Assembly: GCA_014896315.1 (NCBI GenBank)
Contig: JADBKP010000011.1
Location: forward strand, 1-64,000
DNA length: 64,000 nt
Direction of reading: 5' to 3'
Source of the DNA: Limnochordales bacterium
Lineage (GTDB): Bacteria; Bacillota; Limnochordia; Limnochordales; DUMU01
Program-made: the position numbers and the translations under genes
Part shown: positions 54,519 through 63,544 of the stretch, piece after piece
How positions within the stretch are numbered: the stretch's first letter is position 1
Layout: each line of letters opens with the position of its first letter
The notes under the pieces: generated by a model
The model's input: only the letters and a program-made list of their open reading frames with translations
Database searches by the model: none
What the model was told of the DNA's origin: nothing

Positions 54519-55619
54519 ATGCGGACTTTGCGGCGGTACGTTCTGAGGGCGTTTGTCGGGCCGTTCATATTCGGTATGGCGGCATTTACCAGCATTTTTG
54601 TGGCTGCCGACCTGTTGAACGTGGTCCGCAACGCCGTCACCGCCGGTGCCGGTTGGGGTGTGGTGGCGCAGATCACGCTCCTGCGGCTGCCCCAGACAGT
54701 GGTGTACACCTTGCCCATGGGGATGCTCTTTGGGGCGTTGCTCGGTGTGGGGCGGCTGGCCAGCCAGATGGAAATCGTGGCGATGCGGGCGGCGGGGGTA
54801 AGCCAGGTCCGGCTCTTCCTGCCGCTGGTCCTGGTGGGTGCGGTCGCCTCGGCCGTGGCGTTTGCTGTCAACGAGGCGGTGGTTCCGGCAGCGAATCGAC
54901 GGGCCACCATAGTCTGGCGGGAGCAGATCAGCCGCGAGCCACCGGCGCCGGTAAGGGAGAACGTCACTCTCAGCCATTACCGGGACGGGAGACTGCACTG
55001 GCTGCTCTGGGCGGCCCGTTACGAGCCGGAAGCAGGGAGGCTCGAGGATGTTACCGTGGTTACCATGGAGGAGGGAGCGCCGGCCCAGACGGTGCACGCC
55101 CGGGGACTGCAGTGGCAGGGTGACCGCTGGTTGCTGGAGGACGGTATGATCTACCGTTATGGCCGGGAGGGTCAGGTGACCACCCTGCGCTTTAAGGGCG
55201 GCAGCCAGGAAGTAGATCTGGGAGTCGAGCCGCAGGAGATTGCGGCCGAGCAGAAGAGTCCGTCTGAGATGAGTGCGGCGGAACTGGCCGAGCGGATTCG
55301 TGTGCTTGCCAGCCAGGGAGTGGCGATTCCCCGGGAGTTGCGGGTGCGGTTGCACCAGAAATACGCGCTCGCCCTGGCCAGTCTTGTCTTCGTGCTTCTG
55401 GCGGTAGGTCTCGGGGGTAGGGGGGCAGTTCGCCGGGGTGGGGCGGCCACCGGGTTTGGTTTGAGTATTGTGTTGATTTTTTTGTATTATATATTGATGG
55501 CCCTCGGCGGACCGCTGGCAGAGACGGAGCGGCTGCCGCTGATCGTGGGCAGCTGGCTGGCGGATTTGGTCCTGGGGCCGCTCGGCCTGTGGCAGTACTT
55601 GCTGCTGGATCGGCGGTAG
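54519..55619 (+). CDS. LptF/LptG family LPS export permease (copy 2)
   Basis: MRTLRRYVLRAFVGPFIFGMAAFTSIFVAADLLNVV...LLRLPQTVVYTLPMGMLFGALLGVGRLASQMEIVAMRAAGVS. Confidence 0.92.
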   Translation: MRTLRRYVLRAFVGPFIFGMAAFTSIFVAADLLNVVRNAVTAGAGWGVVAQITLLRLPQTVVYTLPMGMLFGALLGVGRLASQMEIVAMRAAGVSQVRLFLPLVLVGAVASAVAFAVNEAVVPAANRRATIVWREQISREPPAPVRENVTLSHYRDGRLHWLLWAARYEPEAGRLEDVTVVTMEEGAPAQTVHARGLQWQGDRWLLEDGMIYRYGREGQVTTLRFKGGSQEVDLGVEPQEIAAEQKSPSEMSAAELAERIRVLASQGVAIPRELRVRLHQKYALALASLVFVLLAVGLGGRGAVRRGGAATGFGLSIVLIFLYYILMALGGPLAETERLPLIVGSWLADLVLGPLGLWQYLLLDRR

Positions 55620-55756
55620 TTAGGCTCGCCCGGCAGGTATGTACCCGGCGGAGACGTCGGCCCTGCCAGTAACGGGCTTTTTTGCAAAACGGTTACGGAT
55701 CTACGGAGAGCACAAAGGGAGGAGGGAGCTGACGGTTTACTGGGGGGTGGAGCAGC

Positions 55757-57070
55757 GTGTACGGGGTGGCACTGATTGCCGTCCTGATCGTCATGGGTGG
55801 ACTCATCGCCTACCTGGGCGATCTCCTGGGTCGGCGTATCGGCCATCAGCGGCTCACCCTCTGGGGACTGCGGCCCCGGCACACCTCCATCATCATCACC
55901 GTCATCGGCGGCTTCGTCATTGCCGGGAGTACTCTGGGCATGCTGGCCGCCGCCTCTCAAGATGTACGTATAGCCCTCTTCCATATCAAAGAGATACAAA
56001 TTGAGCTCCGGCGCAGCCAGGATCAACTGCGCCAGGCGCAGGAGCAGATCCGCAGGCAGCAGGCGCAGGTAAAAGAGCTTACCTTGATGATCGAGACCAA
56101 GTCCAACGAGTACCGCGATATTGACGCCCGGCTGCAGGAGCTGATGGCGGCCCGGCACGAGGCGGAGAAGCAGCTGGCCGCCGCCCGCCGGGAGAAGGAG
56201 CGGGTGGAGCAGGATTACGAGCGTATTCGCGCTTCGTATGAGGCTACTCGGGAGAACCTGGAGAAGGTCCAGGATGCCCTGGCCAAAGAGAAAGAACAGG
56301 TGCGCCAGCTGGAAAAGAATAGCAAGGAGTTGGCGGAGACCGTAGCCCGTCTGGAGCTGGCCCGCGACGACCTCAACCGGCGGCTGAGCCAGCTTTACGA
56401 AGAGCTCCAGAAGGTGCAGGGGGACGTAAACCGGCTCCGCCAGGGAAATGTCGCCTACCGGGCCAACCAGATTGTTTGGGCGGAGACGCTGACCGCCGGT
56501 GGGACGCGCGAGGAAGTCAGGCAACGGCTGTACGATCTCTTGGTCCGGGCCGATCGACAGGCGGTCTCACGGGGGGCGAGCCTTCCCGACCGCTCCGGCT
56601 CGGGCCTGAAGCTGCCCAATCAGAAGATGTTCGACGATGCCGTCGAGTTCCTGGCCGCCCGGGATGGGGAATGGGTAGTCCGGGTGGTCAGCAAGGCCAA
56701 CAGTCTGGTGGGAGAACCGGTCGTGGTCTACTTCGAGATCATCCCCCACAGGTTGGCCTTCCGCCAGGACGAAGTGATCGCCAGCGCTGTGGTCGATCCC
56801 GCGCAGGGCAACCCGGAAGAGGCGTTGCTCTCCTTGTTGGAACAGGCCAACGGGGTGGCGGTTCAGCGGGGTATGATAACCGACGCGAACGGTACGGTGG
56901 GCCAGGCGGACGGGCAGGAGTTTGGCCGGGCTCTGGCCGCCCTCCGCTCCGCCAGGGGGCCGGTTAGGCTTGAGGCGCGGGCGGCCTCCGACACCTGGAC
57001 TACCCGGGGACCCTTACAGATCCGCCTGCGGGTTGTCGCCGCAGATGACGATGAGGGTGACAACCCATGA
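55757..57070 (+). CDS. DUF3084-like membrane-anchored coiled-coil protein
   Basis: Two N-terminal TM regions (LIAVLIVMGGLIAYLGDLLGRRIGHQRLTLWGLRPRHTSIIITVIGGFVIAGSTLGMLAA), long coiled coil, C-terminal globular domain. Confidence 0.82.
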   Translation: MYGVALIAVLIVMGGLIAYLGDLLGRRIGHQRLTLWGLRPRHTSIIITVIGGFVIAGSTLGMLAAASQDVRIALFHIKEIQIELRRSQDQLRQAQEQIRRQQAQVKELTLMIETKSNEYRDIDARLQELMAARHEAEKQLAAARREKERVEQDYERIRASYEATRENLEKVQDALAKEKEQVRQLEKNSKELAETVARLELARDDLNRRLSQLYEELQKVQGDVNRLRQGNVAYRANQIVWAETLTAGGTREEVRQRLYDLLVRADRQAVSRGASLPDRSGSGLKLPNQKMFDDAVEFLAARDGEWVVRVVSKANSLVGEPVVVYFEIIPHRLAFRQDEVIASAVVDPAQGNPEEALLSLLEQANGVAVQRGMITDANGTVGQADGQEFGRALAALRSARGPVRLEARAASDTWTTRGPLQIRLRVVAADDDEGDNP

Positions 57071-58002
57071 GGTACAGGGCTCGAGCATTTGTGGCCGTAC
57101 TCATGGCGCTGATGTTAGGGGCGGCGGTTGCAGTCCAGGCCGGTGACCCTGCCGTCGCCGGGGCGTCCGGGCAGGTGGAAAGCCTGAGCCTGACGACCGG
57201 TTCGTCCCCGGACCATGGCCAGGGCCAAAGCCCAGCGGCGGAGCGGACTTCCGCCCGGACTTCCATTCCCGGCGGCCTGATCATCGACCCGGAGACGGCG
57301 CTGGAGAATGAACCGGGCTCTGAAACCGGCCTCAGCCTCGACCAGCTGGGGCAGGCCATCGGCCGGATCAGGCTGCCGGCCGATCGCGCCCGCCTGCGGT
57401 TCAGCTTCACCTCCAGCTCATCCGAGCTTCCTGCCTGGGTTCCTCCGGCTTTGCAACTGGAGATACCCAAGATAGACCAGATGCCCGCCTCTGCGGAGGC
57501 CGAGGAAACCTTCACCATCTTGCGCTGGGGAACGGCGCAGATACTCCTGGGGGATGGGTCAGAAGGGAAATGGGTGGCGGCCGAACAGAGATTTCAGCTC
57601 AACAGCTCCTGGGAAGCCCGGGCCAGGCTCTTCTCACCGGTGTATAGCCTCATGGGCACGGGCGGCGCGCGGCTGGGTGAGGGCCTGAGACTGGAGCTGA
57701 CCGCCCGTTCACAGGCGTTGAGTGTGGAGGCGAGCCTGCCTGTCTGGGACGAGCCGTCGCTTCAGGCAGAAGTCGCGTATGAACTGGGAAAGGGTGCCCG
57801 GGTCAACGCAGCCTACCGGGTGGATGCTGACGGCATCTCCATCCGTTCATCCACGGCAGTAGGAGTGGCTTTGAGTCTGGGGGAGAACGCGTCACTCTCT
57901 GCCAGTTATCGTCTGATAAAATGGAGTGACGATAGAAATGAAGAGAGCAGCACGCAGACGCCGGCGCGGGAGGCGGAGGCATCGCTCCAGTTTCGTTTCT
58001 GA
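57067..58002 (+). CDS. Secreted protein with predicted C-terminal beta-barrel-like strands ending in F
   Basis: Signal peptide; alternating strands VALSLGENASLSASYRLIKWSD...EAEASLQFRF with terminal aromatic. Confidence 0.55.
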   Translation: MRYRARAFVAVLMALMLGAAVAVQAGDPAVAGASGQVESLSLTTGSSPDHGQGQSPAAERTSARTSIPGGLIIDPETALENEPGSETGLSLDQLGQAIGRIRLPADRARLRFSFTSSSSELPAWVPPALQLEIPKIDQMPASAEAEETFTILRWGTAQILLGDGSEGKWVAAEQRFQLNSSWEARARLFSPVYSLMGTGGARLGEGLRLELTARSQALSVEASLPVWDEPSLQAEVAYELGKGARVNAAYRVDADGISIRSSTAVGVALSLGENASLSASYRLIKWSDDRNEESSTQTPAREAEASLQFRF

Positions 58003-58081
58003 ACGGATTGCAGGAGCGATCTGCCGGGGGGCGAAACCAGAAACAGGAGTACCACAAATCTAAAGGCAGGGAGGAATCGCG

Positions 58082-60061
58082 ATGGAGGGCCGGGCGCGGC
58101 GACGTGGTGGTAAGCCCAAGGGTGGTCCGTGGCTGCGGGTCGGATTGTTCTTGTTAGTCAGCACATTGGTATCCCCCCTCATGGCAGCGGCGGATGGAGC
58201 GCCGGTGGTTGCTGCCGCCGCCGAAACCGTCTCTTCCTCTTCGTGGGAGTCCGAGGCGAAGCAGGCATTAGAAACCCTGTCGGCGGCTGGTATCATATCA
58301 CCTCCGGTCGCAGAGCTCGCGCCCCCGAGCCGGGAGGAAGTAGCCCTCTGGCTTTACCGGCTGCTCACCCACTTTCAGCAAGAAGATTTCCTCATCACCG
58401 ATTCCACGGGCAAACTGGTGCTGTCACCGGCTGCCCGGGCGGCCCTGCAGCAGTGGGTGGCCGCCGAAGTGGCCGCCCAGCTGGCGGCTGCCGGGGAGAG
58501 TGTCCCGGCCCGGGAGCGGGTCATTGAACGCCAGGTCGTGGTGGAAGCCGGCCCCCGCGAGGTTTTGCCCGTACTTACCCGGGCCGAGGAGGCCCTACGC
58601 CAGGCTCAGCAAGCGTTGGAAAGCGCGCTCGCCGCCCAGCAGGCGGCGGTTTCTGCCAAGGAAGCTGCGGAGGCAGCGGCAGCGCGGTTGAAAGTCGTAG
58701 AGGAGGAGCTGCTGGCCGCGCGGCAGGCACTGGGTGTCCTGGAGGCGCAGATGCGGGAGCTGTCGCAGCTCGGTTCTACGGTGGCAGAGCTGGCCGAACA
58801 GGTTGCCAGCCTCAACCGGGGGCTCGCGGAGCTGCAAGAGTCATTGGGCGCGGCCGATCAACGGGTAACCGCGGTGGATCTGCGGGTGGCGGCCACGCAG
58901 GGAGATATCGAGACTCTTCGTCTTCTGATCGACCGGCGGGTGGAGGAACTGGCCAAGAAGTGGGGGATTGACAAAGAGAAGCTCGAGGCCGAGCTTGCCG
59001 AAGCCCGAAACCGGGTTGCGGCGGTGGAGAAAGACGCCGTGCGCCAGGAAGCCTTGGCAGCTGTGACCGCTCTCGTAGAGGCCAGAACCGGGCATCTGGA
59101 AGCGGCCATCAACCAGCTGGCTGGGGAGCTCCGGCCCGAACTGGTCCGCCTAGACGGACGGCTGGCGGCGGTAGAAAAGCAGCTGGGCCTGTTGGATGAG
59201 CGGGTGAGCGCCCTGGAGGCGGGTCTGAAGGACCAGGGGATCCGGCTGCAGCAAATGGAGGAACGGTCCCCGAGCCTGGCACCGAAGGTCTGGGCAGCAT
59301 GGGTGAGCACCGGATCGGAAGGCAACATCCGGTACGGATTGGAGATCTCCTGGGACCGGGCCGGGCGTGAGGGCGTACTGGCCGACCTGGCCGGCAGTTG
59401 GCGGTCGGAATGGGAACCCGAAACGGGTTCTCTCTGGCAGAAGCTTGGGATCAGCAAACCCCTGGGCCCGGACTTGACCGGCGATCTGGTTCTGGAGTTG
59501 CTCCCGCTTGCGCCGGAAGAAGGAGAATCTACGGGCGAAACCGGCAGTATCCAGTCGCTGGCAGCCAGGTGGGCTGTGGGAATCAGAAAGGAGGCGCCGA
59601 GCTGGCCGGGCCTGGCCTTTGGCTTGGGCGGCAGCTTGCTGGCGCGGGGCCAGTGGTGGCGGGTGCAGGTCACAGTTCCGATGACGGAGGCCGGTGCGCC
59701 GCTCCAGGTGGAAGCCTCTGGTTGGCTGGCGGGAGGCTTGACCGGCGAGACGAGTGGGGAGTTCCCTTACCTGCATGTTCCCGGTTCGACCGAGGAGGCG
59801 TTCGACCCGGAGGTTGGCCTGCGCTTGCTGGCGACCAATGCTCACCGGCACGGTTCGGTCATCGCGGGAGGTTGGGAGTGGCGGCAGAAGCCCGGCTCTG
59901 CAGCGACCAGGACGGCTCGCCAGGGCTGGTTGTCCCTGGAGTTGCCGGTAGGAAGTGATACCTCACTCTCACTGATAGGACGACGTTGGTGGTTCTCCGG
60001 GCCGGGCGATGGACCCAAGAAGTTTAGCGAGTTGCGGATTTCGCTCAACCTGGACCTTTGA
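58082..60061 (+). CDS. OmpM-like envelope protein: SLH-like N-terminus, long coiled coil, C-terminal beta-rich barrel-like domain
   Basis: Signal peptide; ALETLSAAGIISPPVAELAPPSREEVALWLYRLL (SLH-like); ~250-aa Ala/Glu-rich coiled coil; strand-rich C-terminus WLSLELPVGSDTSLSLIGRRWWFSGPGDGPKKFSELRISLNLDL. Confidence 0.65.
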   Translation: MEGRARRRGGKPKGGPWLRVGLFLLVSTLVSPLMAAADGAPVVAAAAETVSSSSWESEAKQALETLSAAGIISPPVAELAPPSREEVALWLYRLLTHFQQEDFLITDSTGKLVLSPAARAALQQWVAAEVAAQLAAAGESVPARERVIERQVVVEAGPREVLPVLTRAEEALRQAQQALESALAAQQAAVSAKEAAEAAAARLKVVEEELLAARQALGVLEAQMRELSQLGSTVAELAEQVASLNRGLAELQESLGAADQRVTAVDLRVAATQGDIETLRLLIDRRVEELAKKWGIDKEKLEAELAEARNRVAAVEKDAVRQEALAAVTALVEARTGHLEAAINQLAGELRPELVRLDGRLAAVEKQLGLLDERVSALEAGLKDQGIRLQQMEERSPSLAPKVWAAWVSTGSEGNIRYGLEISWDRAGREGVLADLAGSWRSEWEPETGSLWQKLGISKPLGPDLTGDLVLELLPLAPEEGESTGETGSIQSLAARWAVGIRKEAPSWPGLAFGLGGSLLARGQWWRVQVTVPMTEAGAPLQVEASGWLAGGLTGETSGEFPYLHVPGSTEEAFDPEVGLRLLATNAHRHGSVIAGGWEWRQKPGSAATRTARQGWLSLELPVGSDTSLSLIGRRWWFSGPGDGPKKFSELRISLNLDL

Positions 60062-60126
60062 ACTTTCCTTTTCCTTACTGCGTCTTGAAATCCGGGTTGC
60101 TGGCGGGCGAGCGGTTCAGAAGCAGC

Positions 60127-60540
60127 ATGAAAGAGCGTTGTGTGCTGGCCATTGACCCGGGGCGCACCAAGGTGGGCGTAGCGGTGGTGGCTGCCGATGG
60201 CCGGGTTTTCTGGCGGGGGATTGTTACCCCGCCGGAGCTGCCGGCGGTGGTGACGTCCCAATGGGAGAAGTATCAACCCGAGGCGGTGGTGGTGGGAGAC
60301 CGGACCGGCTCGCGGGAGATGGTGGAGCTCCTGCGCCGGGAGTGCCCAAAGGAAGCAGAAAGCCGGATCATTCTGGTTCCCGAGCATGGCAGTACACTGG
60401 CTGCCCGTTCCCGTTACTGGCGGGAGAAGCCACCGCGGGGCTGGCGGCGTCTTCTCCCTCAGGGGCTACTCAATCCGGCTGAACCTGTCGATGATTTGGT
60501 TGCGGTGATACTTGCCGAACGCTACTGGGCCGGCAGGTAA
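60127..60540 (+). CDS. YqgF/RuvX-like RNase H-fold protein
   Basis: VLAIDPGRTKVGVAVVAADGRVFWRGIV; PEAVVVGDRTGSREMVELLRRE; PAEPVDDLVAVILAERYW. Confidence 0.7.
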   Translation: MKERCVLAIDPGRTKVGVAVVAADGRVFWRGIVTPPELPAVVTSQWEKYQPEAVVVGDRTGSREMVELLRRECPKEAESRIILVPEHGSTLAARSRYWREKPPRGWRRLLPQGLLNPAEPVDDLVAVILAERYWAGR

Positions 60541-60542
60541 AT

Positions 60543-60568
60543 CGTGAGCAGGATTCGTGAGCAGGATT
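60543..60568 (+). repeat. Perfect 13-bp tandem duplication (CGTGAGCAGGATT x2)
   Basis: Direct reading: cgtgagcaggattcgtgagcaggatt. Confidence 0.9.
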
Positions 60569-60647
60569 TCGACAGCTAGGGGCGAAAACGAACCCGCAGC
60601 AGGGACGTGCGGGAGTGGCTAGCCGACCGGTTTGCTGGAGGAGGCAG

Positions 60648-62534
60648 ATGACGTTGGCCGGCGTCGAGCTCCGGGAAGAGCGGTTGTTATCTCGACGGAC
60701 CTGGTTGCAGATGCTCAGCCTGGCCCTGGTCTTTTTTTGCTTGCTGCTCCTGACCGACCGGAGAGGGGCGCTGGCGGCTGCACCCGCGATGGCGTCCGAT
60801 CCTCGTGCAACTCTCAGTTGGGGCGAGCTTCCGAGTGCCAGCAACCCCTTTGCTACCATTCCGCCCGGCGATGTTATCTACAGGGATCTCCAGCTGCTCC
60901 GAGATGCGGGAGTTCTTGAGCCACAGGCACAGGCGTTGATTTCGGTTCAACCGCCGCTATCCCGGTATGAGGTAGCGGTCTGCCTCGCCCGTATTCTCAG
61001 TTCTGTTGGGCCAGTCGAAGGGAAGGCCGGCGGAGCAAAGTCGCAAGCCGAGGCGACTGCAGAACCGGCGACAGCTGCACAAGTCTCCCCTCCAGCTGCC
61101 GGAACACCGTCGGTAGGGGTCGGCCTGCCCGAGAGCGTGGTGGTTGACGAGGCTTTACTCGACCGGCTGTTTGCCCGGCGCCCGGGTGCGGCAGCGAGTT
61201 CGGTTCGGGAGGCGCTTGTCAACCTGCTGGTGGAGTTCTCATCCGAACTGGCGGTCATGGGCTATCGGGTGCACCTCAGCGCAGGCAACGAAAGAAGCAT
61301 TCTCCCCTCGCTGCTGGCAGCCGGTTCCACGTCGACCGGTGTCGGGTTTACGCTGGACAGGGAGGAGTCGGACGTCAGCGACAGTTCGTCCAGGGCGGGC
61401 GATGGTTCCCTGGTCTTGCCTGCCTGGGCGCGGTCGGGGGCGTCGCGCCTGGAGTGGAGTTATCATTTGGGTGAAAGCTACGGGAAAAGCACCGGCTACT
61501 CCCTGGCACAGGCTGCGGAGAATGCGGCCAGTGCCGCAGCCGGTGCCAACCAGCCCGGCGGCAGCCCCTGGGAGGGTAAGGTGCTGGTAGTCGTGCCGGC
61601 CGCGGCCGCGGCCGCCGGCCGTAGCAGCGCTCTGGTAGGTCTTGATACGTCTTACAAGCTCGGGAGCATTGGCGAAGCCCGCTGGCAGTGGTGGTCGCCC
61701 TACAGTCTTTCCCTGGCTTCGCAGCCGGTGGTTGCTCCGGGTAGCGTTAGTACACTGGGGGGCGAGATGCGGCTTCTGCCCGGTGTGACGGTACGGGGGG
61801 AGCTGATCCAAACCTACGGGTCAGATGGGACCAGTCCCACCAGCTCTTCCCGGGTGGCCACACAGGTCGTGCTTGGGGATCTGCAGCTCGGGGCGTCGGC
61901 TCGCTGGACTCAGCCGGGTTTTCCCGTCGCCGGCAGCGAGGGGGGGAATGGAGGGGGCAGCCGCTCCTATGAGCTGGAGGTCAAAGGGGGAGATGTAACC
62001 CTCACCGCCCACCTGGCCCGGATGAACCCTGTCGGAGCGTTGGATCTGGCCAGATACGAGCCGGGCCGCACCGTGCGGGCGATCGGGCTTACCTACGACC
62101 TGAATAATCTGGCAGTGATACGCGCCGGCTACCAATGGATAGACCTGGGGCCGGGCAAAGAAGGTAACCATCAGCAGCAACAGGGGACTGCCGAGCTGGG
62201 AGTGGGGCTGACGGCGAACGGACCGGGTGGAACCAGTGTGAAAGCGGATGTTCTGTGGCAGGGAACTGCCGGAGAAGGCAGGGGCGTTGAGGTCAGCACC
62301 ACCGCGTCTTTAGAGTACAGGCTGCTTCCCTGGAGCGCCCGCTTCATGACCGACACGCGGCTTGGGGATGGGCGAACGACTTCGACAAGCCTCAGCCTTG
62401 GTTACTCACCCAGTGATGACAAGTCGTTCTGGATAGGGTATAAGCTGGTTGAGTACCACCCGGATCAAGATAGGTGGCTAAGGGATCAGACTCCGGAAAA
62501 CGTGGCTCAGGCCGGACTTTTCATACGGTTTTAG
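60648..62534 (+). CDS. SLH-like domain plus outer membrane beta-barrel protein
   Basis: Signal/TM; PPGDVIYRDLQLLRDAGVLEPQ...PLSRYEVAVCLARILSSVG (SLH-like); amphipathic strands to C-terminal NVAQAGLFIRF (terminal F). Confidence 0.7.
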   Translation: MTLAGVELREERLLSRRTWLQMLSLALVFFCLLLLTDRRGALAAAPAMASDPRATLSWGELPSASNPFATIPPGDVIYRDLQLLRDAGVLEPQAQALISVQPPLSRYEVAVCLARILSSVGPVEGKAGGAKSQAEATAEPATAAQVSPPAAGTPSVGVGLPESVVVDEALLDRLFARRPGAAASSVREALVNLLVEFSSELAVMGYRVHLSAGNERSILPSLLAAGSTSTGVGFTLDREESDVSDSSSRAGDGSLVLPAWARSGASRLEWSYHLGESYGKSTGYSLAQAAENAASAAAGANQPGGSPWEGKVLVVVPAAAAAAGRSSALVGLDTSYKLGSIGEARWQWWSPYSLSLASQPVVAPGSVSTLGGEMRLLPGVTVRGELIQTYGSDGTSPTSSSRVATQVVLGDLQLGASARWTQPGFPVAGSEGGNGGGSRSYELEVKGGDVTLTAHLARMNPVGALDLARYEPGRTVRAIGLTYDLNNLAVIRAGYQWIDLGPGKEGNHQQQQGTAELGVGLTANGPGGTSVKADVLWQGTAGEGRGVEVSTTASLEYRLLPWSARFMTDTRLGDGRTTSTSLSLGYSPSDDKSFWIGYKLVEYHPDQDRWLRDQTPENVAQAGLFIRF

Positions 62535-62570
62535 TTTCGCGGGGCAAGGGCAGCACCTACGGCAGGAGGA

Positions 62571-63515
62571 GTGATGGCTGTGCGCAAGGGAATCGCTATC
62601 GCCTTGATACCGTTCGTGGTCCTCGGACTATTGCTGCCGGGAGTGGCAGCTGCACAGGAGAATGTGGCGCCCATCACCGTTCTCGAGGGTGTAGAGAGGC
62701 TGTTGTATGGTCGGCCGCAGGATGGTGCATTGCTCACACGGCTTAACAAGGTGGAAAAAGATGTGTATGGCGAGGTGAAGGTCGGAGCGCTGATTACCCG
62801 GATCAATACGGTGGCGGATTTCCTGTCCCACAGCGGCGAGACCGGTGTAGCACTGGGACTCCAGTTGAACGCAGTGGAATGGATGGTCTATCAGCAGTTG
62901 AACAGCAAGGCTCCCCTGCTGGAGCGGGTAGGTGCTCTGGAGCTGGGCCTGCTTGGCCAGGTGCAGACGGGTTCGGTGGTCGAGCGGATTCAACGTCTAG
63001 TACAGATGGTCTGGCCTTCCGGTAAGTTGAATATCGAGCGGGTGCTTATTCCTCCAAAAACCCTGGTCAAAGTACAGATACTGGGCCGACTCGATTCCGC
63101 TTCGAGCCGGGTTGGTGATAGCGTAGAGTATCGGGTGGTCGAAGACGTCAAGATTGGATCACGGGTTGCGATCCCCGCCGGAACCATCGGCAAAGCCACC
63201 GTAACCGAGGTGCAGTCGGCCGGGCCGGTAGGACGGGCTGGAAGAATCGGGCTGGATTTCGGGGTGATCATGGCGATTGATGGTACCCCGGTCCCGGTCA
63301 GGATCGGAGAGCGGGCCACGCAGGAGAACCAGTCGGCTACCACCCTGGCAGCTGGCGCGAGCATGGCCGGAGTATTGCTACTGGGACCTATTGGGCTTGT
63401 GAGTGGGTATTTTGTCCGCGGCAAAGACGTGACGATCGAAGCCAACACGCAGTTCTTCATCGAAGTGGCTGAGGAGACCGCTGTGTACGCTCTTTCGCTG
63501 GCCCCGTCAGCGTAG
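62571..63515 (+). CDS. Secreted protein with four ~35-aa N-terminal repeats and a C-terminal beta-rich domain; function unknown
   Basis: Signal peptide; repeats GVERLLYGRPQDGALLTRLN / KVEKDVYGEVKVGALITRIN / AVEWMVYQQLNSKAPLLERVG / ALELGLLGQVQTGSVVERIQ. Confidence 0.7.
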   Translation: MMAVRKGIAIALIPFVVLGLLLPGVAAAQENVAPITVLEGVERLLYGRPQDGALLTRLNKVEKDVYGEVKVGALITRINTVADFLSHSGETGVALGLQLNAVEWMVYQQLNSKAPLLERVGALELGLLGQVQTGSVVERIQRLVQMVWPSGKLNIERVLIPPKTLVKVQILGRLDSASSRVGDSVEYRVVEDVKIGSRVAIPAGTIGKATVTEVQSAGPVGRAGRIGLDFGVIMAIDGTPVPVRIGERATQENQSATTLAAGASMAGVLLLGPIGLVSGYFVRGKDVTIEANTQFFIEVAEETAVYALSLAPSA

Positions 63516-63544
63516 TAAAGATACTCGGATGGCGGTGTGCGAGA

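Noticed and set aside
61590-61625. GC-rich self-complementary stretch gccggccgcggccgcggccgccggcc
   Set aside because: Low-complexity Ala-rich coding sequence inside the SLH-barrel gene; no reason to assign separate function
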